Below are positions 36,406 to 44,468 of a stretch of DNA of 64,000 nt, one piece after another (position 1 is the first letter of the stretch; each line of letters begins with the position of its first letter). The notes under the pieces are model-generated. The model did not search any database. It was not told the DNA's origin and saw nothing but the letters and a program-made list of their open reading frames with translations. The translations under genes and the position numbers were made by a program. Source of the stretch: Aquisphaera giovannonii (GTDB lineage Bacteria > Planctomycetota > Planctomycetia > Isosphaerales > Isosphaeraceae); assembly GCF_008087625.1 (NCBI RefSeq), contig NZ_CP042997.1:6510001-6574000 (forward strand), in the 5' to 3' direction.

Positions 36406-37176
36406 CTACGGGCGCGTCCATTTCGATTTCCGAGGCCCTTTGCGCCGGTTGATCTCTTTCACCGCCTTGGCCAGCTCTCCGGGATGCTCGGAGTACATGT
36501 CTTCGAGAACCCGCTCCAGAATATCGAAGCCGTCGAACACGTCGTCGTGCGTGACCTTATCCCCGGGATGGCTGCCAGCATTCCCGAGGTTCTTGACGGC
36601 CATCATGCGCTCGCATATCGGCTTGAGCTTTGGTTTCTTCTTCTCGAGCTTCTCGATCCGGTGATGGAGTGAGAGACGGTTCCTCTTCCTTCTTGCCTTA
36701 TCCAGGCCTGACCGAGCTACTTTGAAGTCATCGAGCACTAGTTCAAGGGCATTGCGGATGCGATTGAGGCAGGCCGGTAGATCGCACCAATAGAGAGTGA
36801 ATGCAGCACGGACCTCGGCGATGGCAGGTGCGGGACACGCCTCCGGAATCTTTATCATCTGCGGCGCCGGATTAACTGATCGAGGCCATCCTCGCTCGAT
36901 GGGGTTACGATCTTGGTCGCAAGTGTCAAAATCGTAATTGCCGGAAACCGCGCAAGACTCCTTGCAGCGTGAACAACGCAATAGACAGACGAACCGTCCG
37001 CTCATACATTCTGGGTCGCATTCATCGTAGGGCGTACAAGCGGTGTCCCTGTCGAAGATTGTCCGGAAGCTGTCCTTTACGACCTCCAGAGCAGGCACAC
37101 CGCAGCAGGGGCATGGCCATTCCGGCACGCTGGTCGCTCTGATGCTCCATCGCCACAGCGGACGGTCGATCGACAT
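36406..37176 (-). CDS. DUF4145 family protein
   Basis: A 256-residue protein taken from ATG 37176. The N-terminal half is a zinc-ribbon-like segment, with Cys pairs at WPCPCCG (22-25) and CLLRCSRCKESC (64-75). The C-terminal half matches DUF4145: APAIAEVRAAFTLYWCDLPA, LNRIRNALELVLDD, then LHHRIEKLEKK and VKNLGNAGSHPGD. The last has Lys195 and His203 where HEPN-type domains usually have Arg and His. From memory, DUF4145 is placed near the HEPN superfamily and often accompanies restriction or other conflict genes. Base composition is lower in GC than the chromosome, pointing to transfer. It is the first gene of a two-gene operon. Confidence 0.75.
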   Translation of the reverse strand: MSIDRPLWRWSIRATSVPEWPCPCCGVPALEVVKDSFRTIFDRDTACTPYDECDPECMSGRFVCLLRCSRCKESCAVSGNYDFDTCDQDRNPIERGWPRSVNPAPQMIKIPEACPAPAIAEVRAAFTLYWCDLPACLNRIRNALELVLDDFKVARSGLDKARRKRNRLSLHHRIEKLEKKKPKLKPICERMMAVKNLGNAGSHPGDKVTHDDVFDGFDILERVLEDMYSEHPGELAKAVKEINRRKGPRKSKWTRP

Positions 37177-37559
37177 TACTGACCCCGAAAACCCCGGGTG
37201 AGGCGTGCACTGATCAACTGAGGCCAAGCACTCATTATACCGGTGTGGGGGAGACTTGACCAACCGGGAAGACATCCCCGCAGCCTAAAACACTTCGCGG
37301 TTTATCTCGCCACGCCCGCATTACGAAACATTTGGGCGAGAAAACAGGGACAGGCGAGAAAACAGGGCCGGGCGAGAAAACAGGGACAAGAAAACATGGA
37401 CATATCTACAAGAAAAAAGGAACATGGCGCTTTTAGAGATTCTTATGCGGCCGCCTCCGGAGTACTCGATCGGTGTCAGCGGTCATCCTTCGATCCTCAA
37501 GGCAGTTCATCCGATGAAAACTTGGGCGCAGCAAGGACTTCGGTAGAGGGGATTGAGAA
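37177..37559. other. AT-richer spacer upstream of the DUF4145 operon
   Basis: No gene. It probably holds the promoter for the leftward DUF4145 operon, the GAGAAAACAGGG tandem repeat, and an unusually AT-rich patch around 37395-37440 (catatctacaagaaaaaagg). Confidence 0.4.
37335..37402 (+). repeat. Tandem repeat of about 18 bp (GGCGAGAAAACAGGGACA)
   Basis: Three near-exact units and a partial fourth (agaaaacatggaca) at 37335-37402. They are A-rich in an otherwise GC-rich chromosome. No hairpin symmetry and no spacers, so not a CRISPR. It marks the right edge of the low-GC segment. Confidence 0.75.
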
Positions 37560-37757
37560 TGTCCGGGGATCGAGGTCGCGGGCGAGGGGCACGTCGTCGC
37601 CCACAACCGCATCCGCGGCTCCGTCGACGCGATCGACGCGTTCTCTTCGGCCCGGCGCGAGGCCGTCGACATCCACAACGACGACCCGGGCGAGCTGACC
37701 GCCGACGCGATCGGGATGGAAGACTCGGGGCGGGACGCCCGCTGCATCCACATGGGC
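37560..37757 (+). pseudogene. Fragment of a right-handed parallel beta-helix protein
   Basis: The frame reads IEVAGEGHVVAHNRIRG, then SVDAIDAF, EAVDIHNDDPGELTADAIGM and RDARCIHMG. This is the repeat pattern of pectate-lyase-like beta-helix proteins (…HVIAYNRI…DIYNND…DDAIE.D…N.R…). An in-frame TGA (37554-37556) lies immediately upstream and there is no start. The similarity stops where the frame enters the 3' end of the sulfatase gene on the other strand. It is a remnant of about 65 codons of a larger secreted protein, cut off by whatever event placed the low-GC segment here. Confidence 0.6.
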
Positions 37758-37763
37758 TCTGCC

Positions 37764-39317
37764 TCAAGGGTCCCGCGGCGAGAGGCACCATTCGATCGCG
37801 TCCCTGGGGGGGAGGCCGGCGGGGATGGGGTCCGGGCCCGTCCAGGACCGTGCGAAGCGGTCGTGCATCGCGCCGATCAAATCCCGGCGCAGGGCTTCCA
37901 GCGCGGGGTCCGCACCGAGATCGACCTTCTCCTCCGGGTCGCTCTCCAGGTCGAAGAGGCGGACATACGGGCCGGCGGCGGGGGCGTCGGCCTCGAGGTG
38001 ATCCCGGCGGGCCCGGCGGCCGGTCCCCAGGATGAGCTTGTGGCGAGGGGTCCGGATCATGGCCTCCTCGCTCTCGTTGTACTCGCTGAAGACGGCGGGC
38101 CTGCCCGAGGCCCCGGGCGCGCCGCGGGCGAGGGTCGACAGGTCCATCCCCTGGAGGCCGGCCGGCTCGGGGATGTCGATGAGCCGGCAGAGCGTCGGGA
38201 AGAGGTCCACGAGCTCGACGAGGTCCGCGACCTTCCGGCCGGCCGGGAGCTTGCCGGGCCATCGCAGCATCAGCGGCACGCGCACGGCCGGCTCGTAGAA
38301 GCAGTTCTTCTCGACGCGGCCGTGCTGCCCCAGCAGGTAGCCGTTGTCGCTCAGGAAGACGACGAGGGTCTTCTCGCCGAGCCCGCCCTCGTCCAGGCCC
38401 CGGAGCAGGCGGCCGACCTGGTGGTCCATGAACGACAGGGACGTGTAGTAGGCGGCCTGGATGCCCCGCAGGTCGTCGCCGGTGAGCTGCCGGAAAACCC
38501 TGGGGGCGTCGCGGCGTTCGGCCTCGGTGGCGGGCGGGACCGGGAACTGGTCGGGGCGGTAGCGGCCCCGCCATTCCCTGGGGAAGCGGAACGGGGCGTG
38601 CGGCTCGTAGAGGCTGACGACCATGGCGAAGGGCCGCTCGTCCTCGCGGCGGGCGAACTCCAGGGCCCGATCGATGAAGAAGGTGGAGGCCGTGGAGCCC
38701 TCGGGCAGGCCCTCGTCCCGGCACCTCGCATTCAGCCACGCGTCCGGCGGATCGACGAACGGCCGCCAGGGCCGCCGATGGTCGCCGCCCGGCGGGGGAG
38801 ACTCCCGGAGGTGTCGCAGCCACTCGCCGACGTCGATGCGGGCGTCGAACCCGTGGTGCGACGGCCCGTTGAAGTGCATCTTGCCGATGGCCGCCGTCCG
38901 GTAGCCGTTCTCCCCGAGCCAGGTCCCCAGCGTCCGGGCATCGTCGGGGAGGGGAGTCCCCAGCCGGGTCACGCCGACGGCGTGGGGGAGCTTCCCCGTG
39001 ATGAAGGACTGCCGGCTCGCCGTGCACACGGGCGCGTTGCAGAAGGCCCGCGCGAAGAAGACCCCCTGGGCCGCCAGCCGGTCGAGGTTGGGCGTCGCCC
39101 CGCGCGGGTCCCCCGCGGCCCCGAGGCAGAGCCCGGACTGGTCATCCGAGACGATGATCAGCAGGTTGGGCCGCTCCTCCGCCGGGCCCTGCGCGACGCG
39201 GCGCTGGCCGGAGGTCGGGCAGCCGCTGGCGGCGAGCACCGCCGCCGCGAGGCCCAGCGCCGCCACGCACGCGGACGGCCCGCTCGACCGCGAGGAACCC
39301 TGGCGAACCGGCCCCAA
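37764..39317 (-). CDS. Lipoprotein sulfatase
   Basis: A 517-residue type I sulfatase that hydrolyses sulfate esters, most likely on algal-type polysaccharides. Metal-site Asp58-Asp59 lie in LLIIVSDDQSG. Cys98 in CTASRQSFITG is the residue expected to become formylglycine. It has Ala where C-x-P-S-R is more common; CxASR still fits the modification rule. KMHFNGPSHHGFD and SDNGYLLGQHG provide further active-site residues. The N-terminus has a hydrophobic stretch ending AASGC (Cys33), an imperfect lipobox. Gene ends next to a beta-helix remnant, so a polysaccharide-use locus may once have been larger. A gene for a canonical formylglycine enzyme is not adjacent. Confidence 0.9.
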   Translation of the reverse strand: MGPVRQGSSRSSGPSACVAALGLAAAVLAASGCPTSGQRRVAQGPAEERPNLLIIVSDDQSGLCLGAAGDPRGATPNLDRLAAQGVFFARAFCNAPVCTASRQSFITGKLPHAVGVTRLGTPLPDDARTLGTWLGENGYRTAAIGKMHFNGPSHHGFDARIDVGEWLRHLRESPPPGGDHRRPWRPFVDPPDAWLNARCRDEGLPEGSTASTFFIDRALEFARREDERPFAMVVSLYEPHAPFRFPREWRGRYRPDQFPVPPATEAERRDAPRVFRQLTGDDLRGIQAAYYTSLSFMDHQVGRLLRGLDEGGLGEKTLVVFLSDNGYLLGQHGRVEKNCFYEPAVRVPLMLRWPGKLPAGRKVADLVELVDLFPTLCRLIDIPEPAGLQGMDLSTLARGAPGASGRPAVFSEYNESEEAMIRTPRHKLILGTGRRARRDHLEADAPAAGPYVRLFDLESDPEEKVDLGADPALEALRRDLIGAMHDRFARSWTGPDPIPAGLPPRDAIEWCLSPRDP

Positions 39318-39390
39318 ATCGGCTCCTCCGTGCGGCGGCGCCCCGCTGTCCCGGGGGCGAGGGGGATGCGGGGCCGCCCTCGGCCCCGCG

Positions 39391-42036
39391 TCAGGCTGGA
39401 TGATCCGGATCGCCGCGGCGAGAGTCTATCGCCTTCTTGCCGGGCGGGCGACGGGCCGGCGTCCCCTTCGGCCGGTCCGGCACGGCCGGGGCGATCCCTC
39501 GGAGCCGGAGGTAGCGGCCGGTGTGGCTCTGTTCGGACCGGGACACGTCCTCGGGGGTGCCCATGGCGACGACGCGGCCGCCGGCCGAGCCGGCCTCCGG
39601 GCCCAGGTCGATCACCCAGTCGGCGGCGGCGATGACGTCCAGGCTGTGCTCGATGACGACGAGCGTGTTGCCGAGGTCCGCCAGCCGCCGGAGGATGCCG
39701 AGCAGCCGGTCGATGTCGGCGAAGTGCAGGCCCGTCGTCGGCTCATCGAGGACGTACAGGTGCCGCCCGTGCGACTCGCGCCCGAGCTCCGCCGCGAGCT
39801 TGATGCGCTGGGCCTCGCCGCCGGAGAGCGTCGTGCTCGACTGGCCCAGCGTCAGGTAGCCGACGCCGACCTCGTGGAGCGCGTTGAGCCCGGGGAGGAC
39901 GCGGGGCTGCGACGCGAAGAACTCCCGCGCCTCGTCCACGCGCAGCTCCAGCGCCTCGCCGATCGACTTCCCCTTGAAGCGGACCTCCAGCGTCTGGCGG
40001 TTGAACCGCAGGCCGCGGCATTCCTCGCAGGTGACGTACAGGTCCGGCAGGAATTGCATGGGCACGCGGCGGCGGCCCTGGCCCTCGCAGGCCTCGCAAC
40101 GCCCGCCCGGGGCGTTGAAGCTGAACCGGGACGCCTTGTAGCCGCGGACCTTCGCGAGCCGCGTCGCGGCGTAGACCCGGCGGATCTCGTCGAACGTGCC
40201 CGTGAACGTCGCCGGCGTCGACCGCGGGCTGCGGCCGATCGGGCCCTGGTCCACGACGACCATCGCCTCGATCGCGTCGAGCCCCTCCACCCGGACGGCG
40301 GGCGAGGCCGGCGGGCCGGGGTTGGGGCCCGGGCCGGCGTGGTGGCGCCTCCAGTGGCCGGCGAGGACGTCGTGGACCAGCGTGCTCTTGCCCGAGCCGC
40401 TGACGCCCGTCACGCAGGTCAGCGTGCCGACCGGGATCCTCGCCGAGACGTCCCGGAGGTTGTGCGCCGAGGCGTGGCGGATCTCGATCCATCGCGAGTC
40501 CTCGCGGATGCGGCCGGGCCCGCCGGCCTCCTTCGCCGGGCCGCTTTTCAGGTATCGCCCGGTGATCGAATCCGGCGACCGCGCGACGTCCTCGGGGGTG
40601 CCGGCCGCGACGACGAGCCCGCCGTCCGGGCCGGCGCCGGGGCCGAGGTCCACGACCCAGTCGGCGGCGCGGATCACGCCCTCGTCGTGCTCCACGACGA
40701 GGACGCTGTTGCCCGCCTCCTGGAGCCGGCGGAGGGCCTCGACGAGGCGGTCGGTGTCGCGGGGGTGCAGGCCCGCGGTCGGCTCGTCCAGGACGTAGCA
40801 GACCCCGACGAGCCCCGCGCCGAGCTGCGTGGCGAGCCGGGCGCGCTGGAGCTCGCCGCCGGAGAGCGTCGGCGAGCCGCGGTCCAGGCTCAGGTAGCCG
40901 AGCCCGACCTCGCGGAGGAACCGCAGCCGGCCGCCGATCTCGCGGACGATCGGCGCGGCGATCGGCTCGCGGGCGGGGTCGAACCTCAGCTCGTCGAAGA
41001 ATCGGATCGAGTCCTCGACGGCGAGGGCCGAGACCTCCGCGATCGACCGCCCGCCGACCTTGACGGCGAGGGCCTCGGGCCCGAGCCTCGCGCCGCGGCA
41101 GGCGGGGCAGGGGACCTTCTCCCCCGTCCCCGGGTCCGGCCCGTCCACGACGCCCAGCCCCTGGCAGGTGGGGCAGGCCCCGTAGGGGCTGTTGAAGCTG
41201 AACCCGCGGGGCTCGGGCGTCCTCAGCCCGGAACCGCAGTTCGGGCAGGCGAGGTGGACGCTCCGGACGTGGTCCTCCCACTTGCCGGCCGACTCGGCGG
41301 CGAGGATGACCACGCCCTCGGACAGCTTGAGCGCCAGGTCGATGCTCTCCGCCAGCCGCGGCCGGATGCCCTCGCGGATCACGAGGCGATCGACGACGGC
41401 CTCGATGTCGTGGGGCTTCGCCTTGCCGAGCTTCGGCGGCTGGTCCGTGACCTCGATCATCTCGCCGTCCACGCGGGCCCGGATGAGCCCGGCGCGGCGG
41501 ATCGCCGGGAAGACCTCGGCGTGCTGCCCCTTGCGGCCGCGGACGAGCGGGGCCAGGACCATGACCTTCGTGCCGGCCGGGAAGGCGAGGGCCCCGTCGG
41601 TCATCTGCTCGGGCGTCTGCCGGTGGATCGGCAGCCCGCAATTCGGGCAGTGGGGGATGCCCACCCTGGCGAACAGCAGGCGGAGGTGGTCGTGGATCTC
41701 CGTGAGCGTCCCGACCGTGCTCCTCGGGCTCGCCTGCCCGGCCCGCTGGTCGATGGCCACCGTCGGCGGCAGGCCCTCGATCTCGTCCACGTCCGGCCGC
41801 TGGAGCTGGTCCAGGAACTGCCGGGCGTACCCCGAGAGGCACTCGATGTACCGCCGCTGCCCCTCGGCGAAGATCGTGTCGAACGCCAGCGAGCTCTTCC
41901 CCGACCCGCTCACCCCCGTCAGCACGACGAGCCGGTCCCGGGGCAGGTCCACCTCGATCCCGCGCAGGTTGTGCGTGCGTGCGCCGCGGACGACGATCGA
42001 GGCTGGCGGGGCGGGGGACTCACCGGCGTTGCTCAT
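39391..42036 (-). CDS. uvrA: UvrABC system protein A
   Basis: An ABC-type DNA damage sensor of nucleotide excision repair, 881 residues from ATG 42036 (MSNAGESP). A start at 42108 would add 24 residues without family support. Both ATPase modules are complete. The first has VLTGVSGSGKSSLAFDT, signature TLSGGELQRARLAT and VLDEPTAGLHP. The second has VTGVSGSGKSTLVHDV, TLSGGEAQRIKLA and VLDEPTTGLHFAD. Zinc modules show CPNCG, then CPTCQGLG, and CEACEGQG with CEECRGLRF. It is somewhat shorter than the 940 residues of E. coli UvrA, mostly in the first insertion. A dyad lies upstream (42106-42134). uvrB/uvrC are not nearby. Confidence 0.95.
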   Translation of the reverse strand: MSNAGESPAPPASIVVRGARTHNLRGIEVDLPRDRLVVLTGVSGSGKSSLAFDTIFAEGQRRYIECLSGYARQFLDQLQRPDVDEIEGLPPTVAIDQRAGQASPRSTVGTLTEIHDHLRLLFARVGIPHCPNCGLPIHRQTPEQMTDGALAFPAGTKVMVLAPLVRGRKGQHAEVFPAIRRAGLIRARVDGEMIEVTDQPPKLGKAKPHDIEAVVDRLVIREGIRPRLAESIDLALKLSEGVVILAAESAGKWEDHVRSVHLACPNCGSGLRTPEPRGFSFNSPYGACPTCQGLGVVDGPDPGTGEKVPCPACRGARLGPEALAVKVGGRSIAEVSALAVEDSIRFFDELRFDPAREPIAAPIVREIGGRLRFLREVGLGYLSLDRGSPTLSGGELQRARLATQLGAGLVGVCYVLDEPTAGLHPRDTDRLVEALRRLQEAGNSVLVVEHDEGVIRAADWVVDLGPGAGPDGGLVVAAGTPEDVARSPDSITGRYLKSGPAKEAGGPGRIREDSRWIEIRHASAHNLRDVSARIPVGTLTCVTGVSGSGKSTLVHDVLAGHWRRHHAGPGPNPGPPASPAVRVEGLDAIEAMVVVDQGPIGRSPRSTPATFTGTFDEIRRVYAATRLAKVRGYKASRFSFNAPGGRCEACEGQGRRRVPMQFLPDLYVTCEECRGLRFNRQTLEVRFKGKSIGEALELRVDEAREFFASQPRVLPGLNALHEVGVGYLTLGQSSTTLSGGEAQRIKLAAELGRESHGRHLYVLDEPTTGLHFADIDRLLGILRRLADLGNTLVVIEHSLDVIAAADWVIDLGPEAGSAGGRVVAMGTPEDVSRSEQSHTGRYLRLRGIAPAVPDRPKGTPARRPPGKKAIDSRRGDPDHPA

Positions 42037-42105
42037 CGCGGCATTCTCGCCGGATGGGCGGTCCGATGGCAAGGCGGGCCGGTCGGGCGGTCGCGAGACG
42101 CCCGC

Positions 42106-42134
42106 CATGTCCAGGACAATATCGCTTGGACATG
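42106..42134. promoter_or_regulatory. Inverted repeat upstream of uvrA
   Basis: CATGTCCA and TGGACATG form an exact 8-bp dyad with 13 bp between (acaatat in the middle), 70 bp upstream of the uvrA ATG. It looks like a transcription factor operator in the right place for DNA-damage control. It does not match the E. coli or Bacillus LexA boxes, and no regulator is evident here. Confidence 0.4.
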
Positions 42135-42180
42135 CGTTGACTCAGGAATGACGATTGCACCGCGCCTCCGGCCGGATCGA

Positions 42181-42606
42181 TCACGGCGATGCGTCCCAGG
42201 GATTCACCAAGGGCACGCCGGTCGCGGCGAAGTCCGCGAGGTTGCGGGTCACGACCGTCATGCCATGAACGATCCCCGTGGCGGCGATGAAGGCGTCACG
42301 GAACGGCCCTGGATTCGGGACATGCAGCGCCGCGCCCCGCCGGGGGACAGCAATATCGACGGGCAGGATGCGGTCGACGAAGCTTGGCAGGACATGATCG
42401 TCCAGCCAGACGCGCAGGATGGCACCCTGATGTGCGTCGCGACGGTCCAACTGCAGGACGCCGATTTCCAGCTCCTGCACGACGATGGTCGACAGGAAGA
42501 GGCTGCCCGCGGACACCGACCTGGCCCATGACGTGACGTTGGGATCCGCCTTGCCGGCCGCCGCCTTGCGCAGCTCGGAGATGACTTCGGTGTCGAGCAG
42601 GAACAT
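42181..42606 (-). CDS. vapC: PIN-domain toxin VapC (second system)
   Basis: A 141-residue PIN ribonuclease with Asp5 and Glu11 in MFLLDTEVISELRK, Glu in VVQELEIGVLQL, and Asp residues in PFRDAFIAATG and VTRNLADFAATG. The last block, VVTRNxxDF, is typical of VapC/FitB-type toxins. The ATG at 42606 overlaps the antitoxin stop by one base (TGATG). A GTG three bases earlier is possible. It is unrelated in detail to the VapC at 34743, and its antitoxin is of another family. Confidence 0.9.
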   Translation of the reverse strand: MFLLDTEVISELRKAAAGKADPNVTSWARSVSAGSLFLSTIVVQELEIGVLQLDRRDAHQGAILRVWLDDHVLPSFVDRILPVDIAVPRRGAALHVPNPGPFRDAFIAATGIVHGMTVVTRNLADFAATGVPLVNPWDASP

Positions 42607-42863
42607 CACGAGAAGTCCGCCGGCCGGTGCCGCTCTCGCGGTCGCGGAAACTCAACCTCGATGTCCTCGACTCCGGGGGGCAGCCCGAGTGCGTCGACGA
42701 TGCTCCCCTGACCCCCGGTGAGCCGCTGGTATTCCTCGATGCTGAGCAGGACGTGTGCCGGCTTTCCCCGGTCGGTGATGAAGACCGGGCCCAGCGCGGC
42801 CGCCTTCTTCGCCCGGCCGGTGTCCTGGTTGAATTCGCGGCTGGTCAGGGTCGTTGTCTTCAT
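42606..42863 (-). CDS. Phd/YefM-type antitoxin
   Basis: An 85-residue protein. The N-terminal half matches Phd/YefM DNA-binding antitoxins: TLTSREFNQDTGRAKKAA, then GPVFITDRGKPAHVLLS and IEEYQRL. The C-terminal tail is Pro-rich (EDIEVEFPRPRERHRPADFS) and should wrap the toxin. It is first in the operon and overlaps the toxin gene. Family knowledge: these antitoxins bind operator palindromes at their own promoter. A strong dyad at 42887-42924 lies just upstream. Confidence 0.9.
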   Translation of the reverse strand: MKTTTLTSREFNQDTGRAKKAAALGPVFITDRGKPAHVLLSIEEYQRLTGGQGSIVDALGLPPGVEDIEVEFPRPRERHRPADFS

Positions 42864-42886
42864 GACAGGCCTTGGTCAAGCAATGC

Positions 42887-42924
42887 GGGACCGGATAGTA
42901 GCAACGTGACTACAAGTCGGTCCC
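42887..42924. promoter_or_regulatory. Dyad symmetry at the antitoxin promoter
   Basis: GGGACCG (42887-42893) and CGGTCCC (42918-42924) are exact inverted copies. Between them GTAG and CTAC form a second inner inverted pair. It ends 24 bp upstream of the antitoxin start, where autoregulatory Phd/YefM operators usually lie. The alternative is a hairpin. Confidence 0.45.
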
Positions 42925-43184
42925 GGCGTCAACGGTCCTATTGAGTTGCCCGAGCGGCAGTCCCGCATCTGGGCGACGGCTGCTACTCCCTCCATGTGTG
43001 GAACGTTCCGAAGATGGTCCCCAGGTATGAAGGACCTCCTGTGCGACCGTGGACCGGATCGAAGTCGCGTCCATCCTGCGCTGGTGGGCGGCGCCTCGGC
43101 CGGGGGCGTCGCGGGCGGGCGCGGAATCTTCCGGCGCGAGAACTTCACGCGGGGAATCGGCATGACCGTCAGGCCGGAGGACCC

Positions 43185-43352
43185 TCAAGACTTCTTCGAG
43201 GTCCTCACCTCGACGGGCGTGATGACCGGCTCCACGTCCTTGCTCCCGCAGTGGGGACATTTCAGCTCGGGATGCTTGTCGTGCTCGGCGAAGGTCTCCT
43301 TGTCGTCGAAGGTCTTCGAGCACGACTTGCAGCGGAATTCGTACAGAGGCAT
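43185..43352 (-). CDS. FmdB-family zinc-ribbon protein
   Basis: A 55-residue protein: MPLYEFRCKSCSKTFDD, followed by LKCPHCGSKDVEPVI. It has the two CxxC knuckles (C8, C11, and the CPHC pair) of a rubredoxin-like zinc ribbon, as in FmdB/small putative regulatory proteins. Start ATG 43352 is preceded by GGAGGA at 8 nt. The function of the family is not established. It stands alone on this strand between two spacers. Confidence 0.85.
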   Translation of the reverse strand: MPLYEFRCKSCSKTFDDKETFAEHDKHPELKCPHCGSKDVEPVITPVEVRTSKKS

Positions 43353-43900
43353 GGCTGGTCCTCCGTTCGAGCGGGCCCCGGTTTTCGGGGTGTTGTCCCG
43401 ATGCGGGACACGGGGCCTCTCCGGTTTCGCCGCATCGGACGCGGCCCCCGCGGCATCATTGCGGGGGCCAGGTTCGATCGTAAATCTTTGGAAACCATCC
43501 AGCAAGTCGCCACCCGCCGGCATGGACAGCAGGGGCGTCATGACCGCTGGACGGCTCGTCCATCGAGGACGGGCTCGGATTTTCTCCCATTCGAACCGCG
43601 TGAACCGGCTCGCGTCGGCTCGCTCTCCATGGCGCGGCGGTCCGGCGCGTCCGCGGCGTCGCTTGACGCCTGGGCATCGGGTTGAGCCGCCGATCGCCCC
43701 TCCCCGTGGGAGCCGGCTCCCACGGCGGGCGTCTCGATCCGCCGCGATTGGCTCGAAATTGGCCTCACCCCGAGGCCTGGACGTCCGCGCCGCCGCTTGA
43801 CGCCCCCTTCCAATCTGGTACGCAATATGCTGACTGATACGCCCACGGGCCACGCGGGCCAGCGACGTAGACCGCAGAGGAGTTTCGCCGGGGTATCATC
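43353..43900. other. Spacer with two strong palindromes, no gene
   Basis: The first hairpin at 43443-43469 pairs GGCCCCCGC with GCGGGGGCC (9 bp, 9-nt loop). The second at 43704-43725 is a perfect 22-bp palindrome centred on gagccggctc. Neither is followed by a T-tract. Nothing coding-like was recognised in the 548 bp. Confidence 0.5.
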
Positions 43901-44404
43901 ATGGCAGAGCATCGTCTCGCGACGTACCTGAACGACCACCTCTCGGGCTCCGTTGCGGCCATTGAGCTCCTGGATCATCTCCGTCGCCTGCCGTTGGCCG
44001 AGGCGATCACCCGGTTCGCGACGGGCCTGAAGGCCGAGATCGAGGCGGATCGGGGGGAGCTGGAAACGCTCATGTCCCGGCTCGAGGTCGCCGAGAGCCG
44101 GCCGCGCCAGGCGGCCGCCTGGGTGTCGGAGAAGCTGACCCGGCTGAAGCTCAGCCTGGACGACCGCAAGGACGGGCCGCTCCGCCAGCTCGAGGTCTGG
44201 GAGGCCGTCTCGCTCGGGATCGAGGGGAAGCGGCTGCTCTGGCGGTCGCTGGCCGCGGCCGCGGAGACCGAGCCCGGCCTCGGCATCCTCGATTACGCCC
44301 GCCTGATCCGGAGGGCCGAGGAGCAACGCGACGCGGTCGAGCCCTTCCGCGTCGAGGCGGCCCGGATGACACTCGCCGGCGATGGGCCCGTGCCGGAATA
44401 TTGA
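43901..44404 (+). CDS. Helical hypothetical protein
   Basis: A 167-residue, almost wholly alpha-helical protein without signal or membrane segment. It contains LNDHLSGSVAAIELLDHL, TGLKAEIEADRGELETLMSR, LEVWEAVSLGIEGKRLLW and YARLIRRAEEQRDAVEPF. The pattern of charged heptads suggests a four-helix bundle, like ferritin-like or DUF892-type proteins, but no metal-binding ExxH is seen. I recall similar conserved hypotheticals in planctomycetes and proteobacteria. It precedes a YaiI/YqxD gene by 65 bp. Confidence 0.6.
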   Translation: MAEHRLATYLNDHLSGSVAAIELLDHLRRLPLAEAITRFATGLKAEIEADRGELETLMSRLEVAESRPRQAAAWVSEKLTRLKLSLDDRKDGPLRQLEVWEAVSLGIEGKRLLWRSLAAAAETEPGLGILDYARLIRRAEEQRDAVEPFRVEAARMTLAGDGPVPEY

Positions 44405-44468
44405 TGGGGGAGGGGGCCGGGCCGAGGGGGTCGGACCCCGGTCTCCACCGCCAGCGGGATGCCGAGCG

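Noticed and set aside
38998-42531. Long rightward open frame of 1,177 codons
   Set aside because: Antisense to the sulfatase and uvrA; low-complexity composition without motifs.
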